A stretch of 64,000 bases of DNA from Mucilaginibacter celer (GTDB lineage Bacteria > Bacteroidota > Bacteroidia > Sphingobacteriales > Sphingobacteriaceae). The notes under the pieces were generated by a model. The model ran no database searches. It saw only the letters and a list, made by a program, of their open reading frames with translations, and had not been told where the DNA came from. Made by a program: the position numbers and the translations under genes. The DNA lies in the NCBI RefSeq assembly GCF_003576455.2, contig NZ_CP032869.1, positions 4,030,001-4,094,000 of the forward strand, given 5' to 3'. Below, in pieces: positions 1 through 9,600 of this stretch (its first letter is position 1; every line of letters starts with the position of its first letter).

Positions 1-56
1 AATCGGTAAACGTTGATTTACCACCCACCCTACCTTTATCAAATAAAATATCAATA

Positions 57-839
57 ATGAAACTCAACAACAACACTATCCTTATAACCGGAGGCACAAG
101 CGGCTTCGGCCTTGAATTTGCATCCAAATTATTGGCTTTAGGCAATACCATAATCATAACAGGCCGTAACCAGGCAAAACTTGATGAAATAAATAAAAAA
201 CTGCCCGGCGTGCACACTTTTAAAAGCGATGTAAGTGATGCCGGGGCTATCGAACAACTTTATAAACAAGTAAGCGCTCAGTTCCCCTCGCTTAATGTCC
301 TGATCAATAATGCAGGCGAAATGCGGGCAATCAGCCTTAATGATGCATCAACCGGCTTGCGCGATCTTACCCGCGAGGTTGAGATTAATTTAATGGGGCC
401 TATGCGTATGGTGCAACAGTTTTTGCCCTTGTTAAAACAACAAAACGAAGCTGCTATTATGAATGTAACATCGGGCATAGCTTTGATGCCGTTCCCGGTT
501 TCGCCAATTTATGGAGCCACCAAATCAGGTTTACGATCATACACCAAATCATTAAGGGTGCAGTTAAAAAACAGCCGGGTTAAAGTTTTTGAGCTGATAG
601 CCCCGGGATCAAGTACACCGTTAAACGATCAGTTTATGGATATGGATGGCATTAACGCAAACCTGATGATGGATCCGGGCAAGCTGATTGATATGGCAAT
701 TGCAGGTTTGGGTAAGGACAAGTTAGAGATTTATCCCGGCTTAGCCCGTGTAATGAAAATAATGAGCAGGCTTGCTCCGGGCTTTTTACTTAAGCAGGCA
801 AGTAAGGTTGGCGCAAAGTTTATGGAAACAGCGGGATAA
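57..839 (+). CDS. SDR family oxidoreductase
   Basis: This is a classical short-chain dehydrogenase/reductase of 260 residues, the usual length, and cytosolic. The N-terminal Rossmann cofactor motif TGGTSGFG is at residues 11-18, the structural NNAG motif at 84-87, the catalytic Ser near 139, and the YxxxK pair at Tyr152/Lys156, so it should be active. The family oxidises or reduces an alcohol/carbonyl with NAD(P)H. The substrate cannot be read from the sequence, although the overall look is close to DltE/YdfG-type SDRs. The ATG at 57 is the first in frame. The upstream context is cut by the window edge. The next gene is on the opposite strand and converges with it, so it probably ends its own transcript. 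Confidence 0.9.
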   Translation: MKLNNNTILITGGTSGFGLEFASKLLALGNTIIITGRNQAKLDEINKKLPGVHTFKSDVSDAGAIEQLYKQVSAQFPSLNVLINNAGEMRAISLNDASTGLRDLTREVEINLMGPMRMVQQFLPLLKQQNEAAIMNVTSGIALMPFPVSPIYGATKSGLRSYTKSLRVQLKNSRVKVFELIAPGSSTPLNDQFMDMDGINANLMMDPGKLIDMAIAGLGKDKLEIYPGLARVMKIMSRLAPGFLLKQASKVGAKFMETAG

Positions 840-1025
840 AATTAAAAACCAAATACCAAATTTGTTCCGATACCCAACATGCTAAGTGCTAAATCTATGT
901 GAGGCTGATATTATATAGTTTCATTTTTATGTTTTAAATACATCTTTCATTCAGTTATAAAAGCCATACGAGGATACGAAGACGCCGGGAAAGTTTAGCG
1001 ACTCCGCATGCAAAAAAGCTGTGCC

Positions 1026-1484
1026 CTATTTTGCTGCTTCTAAATCCAAAACCACGGCTTTACACCCGCCGGCACAAACACAGGCTTTGCCTACGCATTT
1101 GTTCATTTGCCATAAATCGAGGTTGCGGATGGTTTGGCTGGCAGTTTCCTGCAGGATGTCGCTTGTTAATGTTACATGGAGCGGTGGATGCGAGGGGATG
1201 TTGGCCAGTTTAATGCCAAACCGGGCAGCTGCGGTCTTATCTATATGGTCTGTATCTAATGATCGGGTAACGATATACCTGATTCCCAAATCCGCCAGCT
1301 TTTCGATAACCGGGGCCGACAAATCATCGCCTGTAAAAACAATTGCGGCATCCTTCCCATCTGCAAACATTGCCGTTTCTATATCAAGCGCGTTCGAGAT
1401 CAGCGTAATCTCGTGTTTTTTGCGGTTGGCAATAGCCAAAAATTCTTTTTCAAAAGGTTTAATACTGTAGGCTATCGCTTTCAT
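1026..1484 (-). CDS. Truncated D-lactate dehydrogenase-like protein with C-terminal Cys motif
   Basis: Residues 1-97 closely resemble the N-terminal part of the catalytic domain of D-2-hydroxyacid/D-lactate dehydrogenases (LdhA type, starting MKAIAYSIKPFEKEF and including the ‘GIRYIVTRS..TDHID’ segment). LdhA is about 330 residues, but this protein stops at 152. The NAD-binding Rossmann domain and catalytic Arg/Glu/His are absent. Instead there is a short tail with four cysteines at 130, 135, 137 and 141 (C-x4-C-x-C-x3-C), a plausible metal or redox site. It cannot be a lactate dehydrogenase as drawn. I infer a sensory, redox or scaffold role. It lies 84 bp downstream of, and on the same strand as, the FixL-like/REC-CRP pair and may be co-transcribed with it. 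A decayed gene is possible, but the frame is intact and the tail is well organised. Confidence 0.75.
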   Translation of the reverse strand: MKAIAYSIKPFEKEFLAIANRKKHEITLISNALDIETAMFADGKDAAIVFTGDDLSAPVIEKLADLGIRYIVTRSLDTDHIDKTAAARFGIKLANIPSHPPLHVTLTSDILQETASQTIRNLDLWQMNKCVGKACVCAGGCKAVVLDLEAAK

Positions 1485-1568
1485 CCCTTACTTGTTTTAC
1501 CATGGGCAAAGCTATAACCATGCGCGCGGTTAATGAATGAGCAACATCACGCCAAAAAGTGACTGCCG

Positions 1569-2612
1569 TCAGTTTTTCATTTTTGCTAAACGATCTGGCG
1601 CGAGGATATTGATATTACTTCCTTTTTTCTCTAAAAGGCCTTCATCCTTAAAATCCGACAGGGTACGGCTTACCGTTTCGGTTGCCATGCCTGCCATAGC
1701 CGCCAAATCTTCGCGAGAGATTTTGAAGTGTTCGCCCTGCTGCTTGTGGAGACGTATCAGGGTATCGGCCAAACGTTTGCGTACCGAGTTATAAGCCAGC
1801 TGTAATAGCTGCTCCTCCTTTTCGCGGATATGATTGGAGAGCAATTTAATAAACTCGCGGGCTACTTCCGGATATAAATTAAGCAGCTCATCAAGCTGAT
1901 CTTTTGGAATGAGGCAAAGCTGGCTGTATTCCAGGGCAGATGCGGTATCGCTGTAGGCTTCGTTGGCCAGCATGGCTGTGGTGCCGATATAATCCTCTTC
2001 GGCATAAATACCCGTCATCAGTTCGCGACCGTCGTCGGCCATTTTTATGGTTTTTACACGCCCCTGTAGTACCAAATAAATGCCGTTGCCTTTATCGCCC
2101 TCGTAATAAATAACCTGGTCTTTTTTAAACTGCCGGGCTTTTCGTTCGCTGATGATGCGTTTAAGCTCGGCAAAACCATTGTTTTTAGAGATCAGTGTGT
2201 TCAGGCTATCTAACGACTGGCTGTAGAAATTTTGTTGAGCTACCTTTTTTTTTAGCCTGCTTTCAATAGCGTTAAGCAGTTCTATATCATCAAAAGGCTT
2301 GGTGAGGTAATCGTCGGCACCCATTTCCATGCCTTTGCGCTGGTCAATCCGCTCGGCTTTGGCAGTTAAAAATATAAAAGGGATGGCGGCGGTTTCGGGG
2401 TTTTTGTTCAGCATGTATAATACGCCGTAACCATCAAGCTCGGGCATCATGATATCACAGAGAATTACATCGGGCAGATTTTTGAGGGCCAGTTCAACGC
2501 CGGTTTTACCATTATCGGCATCAAAAACAGTGTAGCCGGCCAGCTCCAGAATCTCAACCACATTTTCGCGGATATCGTTATTATCTTCAATAATCAAGAT
2601 CTTTTGGCTCAT
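1569..2612 (-). CDS. Response regulator fused to CRP/FNR-type transcription factor
   Basis: This 347-residue protein has two parts. An N-terminal receiver domain (1-120) has the acidic pocket ED at 9-10, phospho-acceptor Asp53 in CDIMMPELDG, Thr83 and Lys105-Pro106. A CRP/FNR regulator follows, with a cyclic-nucleotide-binding-type beta barrel (about 155-275) and a winged helix-turn-helix (about 285-340, with the recognition region ‘MATETVSRTLSDF’). FNR-type iron-sulfur cysteines are not evident. It should be a phosphorylation-controlled DNA-binding regulator. Its start codon overlaps the stop of the upstream kinase by 4 nt, so the two are translationally coupled and almost certainly cognate. 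By family knowledge CRP/FNR proteins often govern oxygen or energy metabolism. Confidence 0.92.
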   Translation of the reverse strand: MSQKILIIEDNNDIRENVVEILELAGYTVFDADNGKTGVELALKNLPDVILCDIMMPELDGYGVLYMLNKNPETAAIPFIFLTAKAERIDQRKGMEMGADDYLTKPFDDIELLNAIESRLKKKVAQQNFYSQSLDSLNTLISKNNGFAELKRIISERKARQFKKDQVIYYEGDKGNGIYLVLQGRVKTIKMADDGRELMTGIYAEEDYIGTTAMLANEAYSDTASALEYSQLCLIPKDQLDELLNLYPEVAREFIKLLSNHIREKEEQLLQLAYNSVRKRLADTLIRLHKQQGEHFKISREDLAAMAGMATETVSRTLSDFKDEGLLEKKGSNINILAPDRLAKMKN

Positions 2613-3796
2613 TGTACTGGGAATGAAATGGTAAATGTAGCACCCTCATTAACCTCGCTTTCAAAGCCAACCTTGCCGTTCATCAATGCGGCATAGCGGG
2701 TTACGATATTAAGACCAAGACCGGTACCCGGAATATTACCGGTATTATTTGCCCTAAAAAAAGCCTCGAACAAATGCTTCTGGTCACTTTTGGGAATGCC
2801 GATGCCGTTATCTTTTACGGTAACAATACAGGCCTGTTTATTCAGTTCGGTATTAAATTCGATAAAACTATCCTCCCCCGAATATTTGATGGCGTTGGCT
2901 ATCAGGTTAATAATGCAATTTTTAAGCAGGTTGGCATCAAGTGTTACCATGCTGGTGGTACCTGTATGCTGGTAAATGATGTTTTGATTTTGCTTGGCCA
3001 TCAATTGCATTTCCTCGGTAATTTCTTCACCCATTTTTACAATATCAAAAGTAGAGTATGACAGCTCCACCCTGCCCGCCTCCAGTTTTTCGAGCGAAAG
3101 GAAATCGTTGAGGATGGTGGTGAGGTTACCCACGGCGTTTTTAATTTTACCTACGTGCTTGCTGATGCTGGTACTTTGAAAAGGTTCGGCGTACTTATCA
3201 ATAAGCGAGGCCGAAAGCTGCACAGCGCTTAAAGGTGTGCGGAATTCGTGCGATGCCATAGATACAAACCGGCTTTTCAGTTGCCCCAGTTCTTTCTCTT
3301 TTTCTAACGATTGGCTTACTTCCTCCTTAGCCTTTTGCAGTTCAAGTACAGATTGTTTCAGGGAGAGGGTACGTTCTTCCACCAATTCTTCCAGGTGCGA
3401 TGCGTATTCCTTAAGCTGCTCTTCTGCTTCTTTTTCGCGGCTCAGATCGTGAATAAAGCCGGCGTACACGTCTCTGCCCAAAAACTTAACTTCACTTACG
3501 GCCAACCTGAACGGGAAAGTGCTGCCATCCTTGCGCAAGCCGGTAACTTCGCGTCCAATGCCTATAATATGAGGATTTTTGGTTTGCTGGTACCTGTTGA
3601 TGTATTGATCGTGCTCTGCTTTGTAGGGCGGAGGCATCAGGATGGTTATATTTTTGCCGATCACTTCTTCGGGTGTATATTGAAACAGCTTACAGGCTGA
3701 TGGATTGATAGTTTCTATGCGTCCGCGTTCATCAATGGTGATGATGCCATCGATAGCGTTTTGAATAATAGCTTTTAATAAAGCGGCGTTTTCCAT
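2609..3796 (-). CDS. Cytosolic FixL-like PAS sensor histidine kinase
   Basis: The order is a PAS domain (about 1-118), a coiled coil (125-172), HisKA with phospho-His183 in SHEFRTP, and an HATPase_c domain with N-box Asn302, DNGIG at 330-334 and GTGLGL at 358-363. There is no membrane segment. The PAS domain matches the haem-PAS of rhizobial FixL. Residues equivalent to the proximal haem ligand (His62 in EHDQYINRY), the propionate-side His76 and the signalling Arg82 (in GIGREV) occur at the same spacing that I recall for Bradyrhizobium FixL His200/His214/Arg220. Oxygen or another diatomic gas is therefore the likely signal; haem binding is inferred. It is first in the operon and overlaps the REC-CRP regulator gene by 4 nt. 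Confidence 0.92.
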   Translation of the reverse strand: MENAALLKAIIQNAIDGIITIDERGRIETINPSACKLFQYTPEEVIGKNITILMPPPYKAEHDQYINRYQQTKNPHIIGIGREVTGLRKDGSTFPFRLAVSEVKFLGRDVYAGFIHDLSREKEAEEQLKEYASHLEELVEERTLSLKQSVLELQKAKEEVSQSLEKEKELGQLKSRFVSMASHEFRTPLSAVQLSASLIDKYAEPFQSTSISKHVGKIKNAVGNLTTILNDFLSLEKLEAGRVELSYSTFDIVKMGEEITEEMQLMAKQNQNIIYQHTGTTSMVTLDANLLKNCIINLIANAIKYSGEDSFIEFNTELNKQACIVTVKDNGIGIPKSDQKHLFEAFFRANNTGNIPGTGLGLNIVTRYAALMNGKVGFESEVNEGATFTISFPVQ

Positions 3797-3826
3797 ATTT
3801 ACAAATATTCAAATTTGGAGTGGGAT

Positions 3827-3925
3827 TGTCTGAATCAGAATTTACAGAATTTGAGAATTAGCGGAATTAAATTATAACACAAGAATTCTGAAAATCCTAT
3901 AATTCTGTAAATTCTGATTCAGACA
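3827..3925. repeat. Perfect 25-bp inverted repeat in intergenic region
   Basis: The arms at 3827-3851 and 3901-3925 are exact reverse complements, beginning TGTCTGAATCAGAATT. They enclose 49 nt that contain further partial complementarity, giving a long hairpin with flanking similarity (GGGAT/ATCCC). It fills most of the 325-nt gap between the kinase (start 3796) and the YdcF gene (start 4122). No gene is visible in the gap. It resembles the dispersed palindromic intergenic repeats common in Bacteroidota genomes. Confidence 0.8.
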
Positions 3926-3960
3926 AAATCCCTTAATCCCCCAAATCACGGTTCAGACCC

Positions 3961-3997
3961 AAAATCCGAAATCGAAAATCCGAGATCCGAAATCTTT
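3961..3997. repeat. Dispersed ATTTCGGAT-type repeat copy
   Basis: The sequence AAAATCCGAAATCGAAAATC and the following bases read, on the other strand, as a near copy of the unit repeated twice after lysC at 52713-52791 (about two mismatches in 33 nt). It is intergenic, with no coding capacity seen. It is probably one member of a genome-wide low-complexity repeat family. Confidence 0.6.
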
Positions 3998-4121
3998 ATC
4001 GTCATTTGTTGATAAAACGTTTTAAATTCACAGAAACGTATTGTTTTGTAATTGGAAAGTTACCAGATGTTAATGTTGAGTTTACTTTTGAGGGCGTTCT
4101 TTGCGCCTTGAAAAAACAGCT

Positions 4122-5369
4122 ATGAAGAAAATTCTCCTCCCCATGCTGCTTTGTTTAAGCAGTAACTGTTTGTTTGCCCAGGCCCCGGGCAAGGCCCCTG
4201 CTAAAACACAGGCCGTTGATTATGTAAAAGTTAAAAACTACTACCTGCTTAGCCGGTTTGAGCAGGATGCTGAGGTAAGTAACCTGTTAAAAAACGATGC
4301 TGAACTGGCGCAGATCACTCAGAAAAAGTTGAGCGCTATTAGTGCATCCCTCAATGATTGTAAAGATGCCTCATGCCTTACCGGTATTGTAAAACTATCT
4401 GCCGATGAGATTTCGGCTGTTAGTGCGCGTTTAACAGCATTGTATAAAACAGGTAACGCATTGGACAGGTTGATGAAAACAAAGATAATTCCATCCGGCT
4501 GCTACAGCTTATATAAAAATATTACACCGGCAGTGTTATTGGTAAAAGCCTGGGAGCAGGATGCAGCAGGCATTAATTACACCATTGCTGTTTATGCCGA
4601 GGGTAAAAAGCCCAATTATCCGCAGATAGATTCTATCAGCTATAACGTTAAGGCAAGGGCTTATTATACATTAATGTATGATGCAAGCGCCACGCTGGCC
4701 GGCGATGTTAAAGGCACCAAATTGTTTTTCGTACCATCTATGCAGGCAGCGCTTTTGTATCTGCAAATAAATGAACGCCAGGATCCCGCAAATTACGAAC
4801 CTATGGAAGCCGGAGCCAACAAGCCAGCTGCCGATAGGGTTAAAACCATTAAGTGGGCTAACTATCCATACTCAAACATCCTGGTGCCGGGCGCAGGTCC
4901 GGATAACCTTACATCGCCTTTAAGCGGCGAAGGTATGCTGCGCTGCCGACTGGCTGTGCAGGAGTATAATGCCGGCAAAGCGCCCTTCATCATAGTATCG
5001 GGCGGTAATGTACATCCTTACAAAACAAAAAATAACGAAGCAGCAGAAATGAAACGATACCTGGTTAACGTGCTGCACATTCCCGAAAATGTGGTGATTA
5101 TTGAGCCACATGCCCGCCATACAACTACCAATATGCGTAACAGTGCCAGGCTGCTTTATAAATACGGCTTCCCTGCCGATAAGCCGGGGATTGTAGTTAC
5201 CGATAAATCACAAACGGATTTTATCATGAATATGGATATTCGTTGCCAAAAAGAGCTGAACTATGTGCCTTATAAACTGGCTAAGCGCAACTCGGAAACC
5301 GAAGTTGAGTACTACCCGGTAGAAGAAGCCAAACAAATTGATAATGACGAACCGCTTGACCCACGTTAA
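4122..5369 (+). CDS. Secreted YdcF family (DUF218) protein
   Basis: I start the gene at the ATG at 4122 rather than the in-frame TTG at 4101, because 4122 begins a clean signal peptide (MKKILLPMLL... ending in LFAQ). The mature protein has a unique N-terminal half (about 20-240). A YdcF/DUF218 Rossmann-like domain follows in the second half, with ‘LVPGAG’, ‘FIIVSGGNVHPY’, an E/NNEAAEMKRYL segment, ‘VIIEPHARHTTTN’ and ‘IVVTDKSQTDF’. DUF218 proteins act in the envelope; the family includes SanA/ElyC, linked to cell-wall or envelope polysaccharide metabolism, with unsettled chemistry. It is probably periplasmic. The next gene begins 12 nt downstream and is surely co-transcribed. Confidence 0.85.
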   Translation: MKKILLPMLLCLSSNCLFAQAPGKAPAKTQAVDYVKVKNYYLLSRFEQDAEVSNLLKNDAELAQITQKKLSAISASLNDCKDASCLTGIVKLSADEISAVSARLTALYKTGNALDRLMKTKIIPSGCYSLYKNITPAVLLVKAWEQDAAGINYTIAVYAEGKKPNYPQIDSISYNVKARAYYTLMYDASATLAGDVKGTKLFFVPSMQAALLYLQINERQDPANYEPMEAGANKPAADRVKTIKWANYPYSNILVPGAGPDNLTSPLSGEGMLRCRLAVQEYNAGKAPFIIVSGGNVHPYKTKNNEAAEMKRYLVNVLHIPENVVIIEPHARHTTTNMRNSARLLYKYGFPADKPGIVVTDKSQTDFIMNMDIRCQKELNYVPYKLAKRNSETEVEYYPVEEAKQIDNDEPLDPR

Positions 5370-5381
5370 AAATCAACCGCA

Positions 5382-6257
5382 ATGCAAAAACTTACTTTAA
5401 CTATAATAGCTGCTGCTTTGGGTATGGGCAGCATAGCTACAGGCACAATTGAACAAAAGTTGGATAAGGTCATTACCGTAGATTCGTTAGGCGCCTGCCA
5501 GGGCATCTCGTATCAAAAAGGCCGCATCTTTTTGTATGGCGACAGGGAAGTGGGCATGATCCGCGAGTTTAAGATGGAGCATGACAGCCTGGTTTATCAG
5601 CATAAAGAATATAAGCTAACCCAAAATGGGCAGGATGTAATTAACCACCCAACAGGTATAGCTTATAATGGCAGCTTACCTACTTTTATAGGTAACTCTA
5701 TCCGCCTTAATGCCGCAGGTACGCAGTGGCGCGCCGTTATTTATAATGTAAACTGGAATGGTTTACTTAAAACAGGTACACTGGATGGTAACCTGATTAA
5801 TACCATTGAAGATGACGCCTGTATACAAGGTACCCGCCCCGAATATGTTAAATATAATAATAAGTGGTACGTAGCCACCGCCGACTATGGCGACCATGGC
5901 AACGAAGTGCGTTTATACGATCCTGAAAAACTCGCAACAGCCAAAAGCACTAAAGAGCCGGGTGTACTTTACAAAAAGTTTACCTGCACGCCATGGGTTC
6001 AAAACCTATTCTGGAAGGCTGATAAAGGCGTTTTGGTATTGATCCAAAATAAATTGGAGGGCCGCCAATGGAGGTTTACTTATGTCGATCTGAAAAAATC
6101 CATCGAGGCAGGCAAGCAGGTAGTTATCAGCGAGGTTAATAGTATTGACAGGGCCGATGAACTGGAAGGCTTTTCATTTTTAGATGGTAACGAAAAAGGC
6201 ATAGCCGTTACCTCATCGCGCAGAAATAATGTAAACTTTACAAGCACTTCATGGTAG
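5382..6257 (+). CDS. Secreted protein of unknown function, possibly beta-propeller-like
   Basis: This 291-residue protein has an N-terminal signal peptide (MQKLTLTIIAAALGMGSIATG). I do not recognise the family. The body has repeated short beta-rich segments with motifs such as ‘CQGISYQKGRIFLYGDRE’, ‘NHPTGIAYNG’ and ‘RPEYVKYNNKWYVATADYGDHG’, which recall propeller-type lactonase or SdiA-regulated-like repeats, so a beta-propeller fold is a guess. It sits 12 nt after the YdcF gene and is followed by a strong terminator, so the two form a two-gene operon likely acting together in the periplasm. Confidence 0.75.
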   Translation: MQKLTLTIIAAALGMGSIATGTIEQKLDKVITVDSLGACQGISYQKGRIFLYGDREVGMIREFKMEHDSLVYQHKEYKLTQNGQDVINHPTGIAYNGSLPTFIGNSIRLNAAGTQWRAVIYNVNWNGLLKTGTLDGNLINTIEDDACIQGTRPEYVKYNNKWYVATADYGDHGNEVRLYDPEKLATAKSTKEPGVLYKKFTCTPWVQNLFWKADKGVLVLIQNKLEGRQWRFTYVDLKKSIEAGKQVVISEVNSIDRADELEGFSFLDGNEKGIAVTSSRRNNVNFTSTSW

Positions 6258-6276
6258 CATAAAGGATTTGACTAAA

Positions 6277-6310
6277 GTAAAAATGCCCGCGTTTGGGCGG
6301 GCATTTTTAC
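6277..6310 (+). terminator. Rho-independent terminator
   Basis: A perfect 14-bp stem (6277-6290 with 6297-6310) contains the GC core TGCCCGC/GCGGGCA, a six-base loop GTTTGG and a T-run inside the 3' arm. It is placed 20 nt after the stop at 6257. The A/T symmetry means it could work in both directions. Confidence 0.85.
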
Positions 6311-6634
6311 TTTTTTGTTAATATAAAGTTAACAATTAAGTATCCTTTCCTTAAGATGGCTGGTTTAGTTTTGCTGTCATTATTACAATAATAGTAACTG
6401 GTTATTAATATTGTTTAATGATAATGAAATAATAATTATTAAATCGTTAATATTTTCTTTCATTCTTTAAAATAATCGCCTATGTAACATTAACAACAAC
6501 TTAACATCGAACTCGGCGATAAAATCAAGAACCGGTGAATGCGCTAACACTCACCCGGTCCGGGCTAATTGTCAAATAACTCAAAAGCGGTCCAAGGCTT
6601 TAAGTCGTTTTTTTCAACAATCAATTTTAAAAAT
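6311..6634 (+). promoter_or_regulatory. Leader/promoter region of the susC-susD-GH92 locus with hairpin
   Basis: This 324-nt stretch is non-coding and AT-rich. The clearest element is a bulged hairpin, ACCGGTGA (6531-6538) pairing with TCACCCGGT (6551-6559), about 75 nt before the susC start. Read on the minus strand it is followed by a moderately T-rich stretch, so it might terminate an antisense RNA, or it may be a structure in the susC leader. No convincing TTTG/TAnnTTTG promoter pair was found. Confidence 0.4.
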
Positions 6635-9600
6635 ATGAATAAAAAGATTATTCCAAATCTTTTGAGCAGGTTTTTTTTAATTCCTGTTTTATTTTCAATG
6701 GTTTTGCTAAAACCTTTTATCTCAAACGCAACGGTAAAAAATAAAACGTATGTTGCTATAGCACAGGTTACTGGTACTGTTACCGACGAAACAAATCTTC
6801 CATTACCGGGCGTATCTGTACGCGTAAAAGGTACCGATAAAGGTACTGCCACCAACACTGCAGGTAAATATGTGATCAATGCTCAGGAAGGCGCTGTACT
6901 GGTTTTTAACTTTGTAGGTTATGAGCAGCAGGAAGTAACTGTAGGCGGCTCGGCAAGCATTAACATAAAAATGAAGCCCAAGGCAAACATGCTTAACGAG
7001 GTTGTAGCCATCGGTTACCAAACCATCCGTAAAAGCGATGTTACCGGCTCTATCGCCAGCGTAAAATCGGGCGATTTAAATCTGGCTGCCCCTACATTGG
7101 GCCAGGCTTTGGTTGGTAAAGTAGCCGGTGTACAGGTTTCACAAACCAGCGGTGCGCCATATACCAGCCCAAAAATCAGGGTTAGAGGTGTGGGCTCGTT
7201 CAATGCCAACTCTGATCCGTTATATGTAATTGACGGTTATCCAGCCGGCAACAATATTTTTATCAACCCTGATGATATCGAAAGCATCGACATTTTGAAG
7301 GATGCTGCTTCGGCTGCCATTTACGGTTCACGTGCATCGGGCGGTGTAGTATTGATCACCACCAAAAAAGGTAAAGAAGGTAAAGGCCGTTTTGAATATG
7401 ACGTACAAACCGGTATCGACCAGCTTGGCAAAAAGGTAAAATTGTTAAATGCCGATCAGGCTGCTTTGCTGGTTATCGACGGTCGTAACAACGCTTACCA
7501 CGATCTTTGGGTTAATGGTGGGCACACCTGGAATGATGCCATGTACTCTGATAACAATGCCACCCGTGTTGCCAACGTAGGTAACTCGGGCAGTGTGAGC
7601 ATTCCTGATGGATTGTACAATTTTGCTGCCCAAACTCCAATAAAACAAACTGTAAATACCGATTGGCAGGATGAACTTTACCGCAATGCATTTATGCAAA
7701 AACACACTTTGTCGTTTTCGGGCGGTAGTAATGGTGTGCGTTATTATGTAAGCGGTTCGTACCAAAACCAGGCCGGTATTATTGTTACCACAGGCCAGCA
7801 GCGTTACAACTTCCGCACCAATGTGGAGGGCGACGTGAGCAAAAAATTGCATATTGGTGCCAGCATTGCCTACACCCAAAACACCAACCAGGAAACACAG
7901 GAAGGCCGTTTTGACCACGGCCCTATTTTAGGTGCCTTAATTTATATGCCTTACCTGCCTGCCTACAACGCCGATGGTTCACTACAAACCAACGTTGAGG
8001 CTGCCGGCTCAACCCAATATGGCTACCAGGGCATTGAAAACCCGGTTGCTTTGGCCGAGCGTGTTAAAATTAACCGCAAAGGCTACCGCAGCAACTACAA
8101 TGCAAACGTTACTTACAACATCCTGTCGGGTTTAAATTTCAAGGTAAACTTAGGTACTTCAACCTACACCGAAAAATATGATTATTACTACCCAACTACC
8201 TTAAGTAGCGGTGCATTCCCTCCGGGCTCGCAGCAATCAATCCTGGCTGCAAATGCAACAGCTTCTGATAATATTTATAACGACAGGCTTGCCGAGTTTA
8301 CCTTAAACTACGATAAAGTATATGGTAAACACCGTTTAAATTTATTAGGAGGTTATACCGCGCAACGTACCACTACCGATTATATCAGCGTACGTGCTTC
8401 AGGCTTCCAGAATGACAACATCCCCGAAATTTCAAACAAAGGTGCCGATCCGGCTTTCTTTACACTTAACGGGGCTTCAAAAAGTGCCTTAACTTTGCTG
8501 TCATACTTAGGTCGTGCAAGCTATAGCTACGATGGTAAGTACTTTTTAATCGGTTCGTTCCGTGCCGATGGTGCTTCACGCTTTGGCCCGGCTAATAAAT
8601 ATGGTTATTTCCCATCGGTATCTGCCGGCTGGAACCTGTCGAGCGAGCCGTTCTATCACGATTTCCTTGGCGATCAGTCAACCGTAAAAATCCGCGCAAG
8701 CTGGGGTAAAAGTGGTAACTATAACATCCCCGATTACCGTACTGCGCAAACTTTGGCCTCGCCGGTGGGTGCTGTGTTAAACGGCGGTGTTGTTACTGCA
8801 ACCTATCCGGGCGGTATCCAGGATAATACCTTAAGCTGGGAATCAACTTCGCAATACAACTTTGGTACTGATGTAGGCTTGTTTAACGGCCGTTTACAAA
8901 TTATTGCCAACTATTACCTGAGCTACTCGGGCGATTTATTGTACAATAAGCCAATTTCGGCAATATCAGGCAGCACAACAATCCTTACCAACCTTCAGGG
9001 TGCAAAAGTGCGTAACACAGGTTTCGATGTCCAGTTGGATGGTAAGATTATCACCACCAAAGATTTCACTTTGGGTGCAACCGGTAACTTCAATTTAAAC
9101 CGCAACAAGGTTTTGAACTTGCCTGCCACCAATAACATTATCATAAACGGTGCCGAGCGTTCGTACTTAACCAGCATTACTACCAATGGCCAGCCTATCG
9201 GTATGTTTTATGGCTTTAAAGTAGGTGGCATGGTAACCCCTGAAAACATCAGCAAAGTTGCCCCGTCGGCTTCATCAAGCAACCCGCTCAAACCGGGCGA
9301 TCTGTGGTTTGTTGATACCAACGGTGATGGTAAAGTGAACGATGCTGATAAAACCATTATCGGTTCGCCTTATGCCAAATTTACCTACGGTTTTGGTTTT
9401 AACGCTACTTACAAGCACTTTGATTTCAGCTCATCTTTCAGCGGTTCGTACGGTAACCAGATTCTTGATGGCCAGGATTACTATTTGTACAACGGCGAAG
9501 GCTCGGGCAACCAGTATGCTAATGTGGCACAACGTTACCGTAATGAAGCTGAACCGGGCGACGGTTCATTTTACCGCGCTTCACGTGCCGGTACACAAAG

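Noticed and set aside
1021..1470. Long plus-strand open frame overlapping the LdhA-like gene
   Set aside because: It lies wholly opposite the minus-strand gene and has an unlikely Ser/Cys-rich composition. It is a shadow frame.
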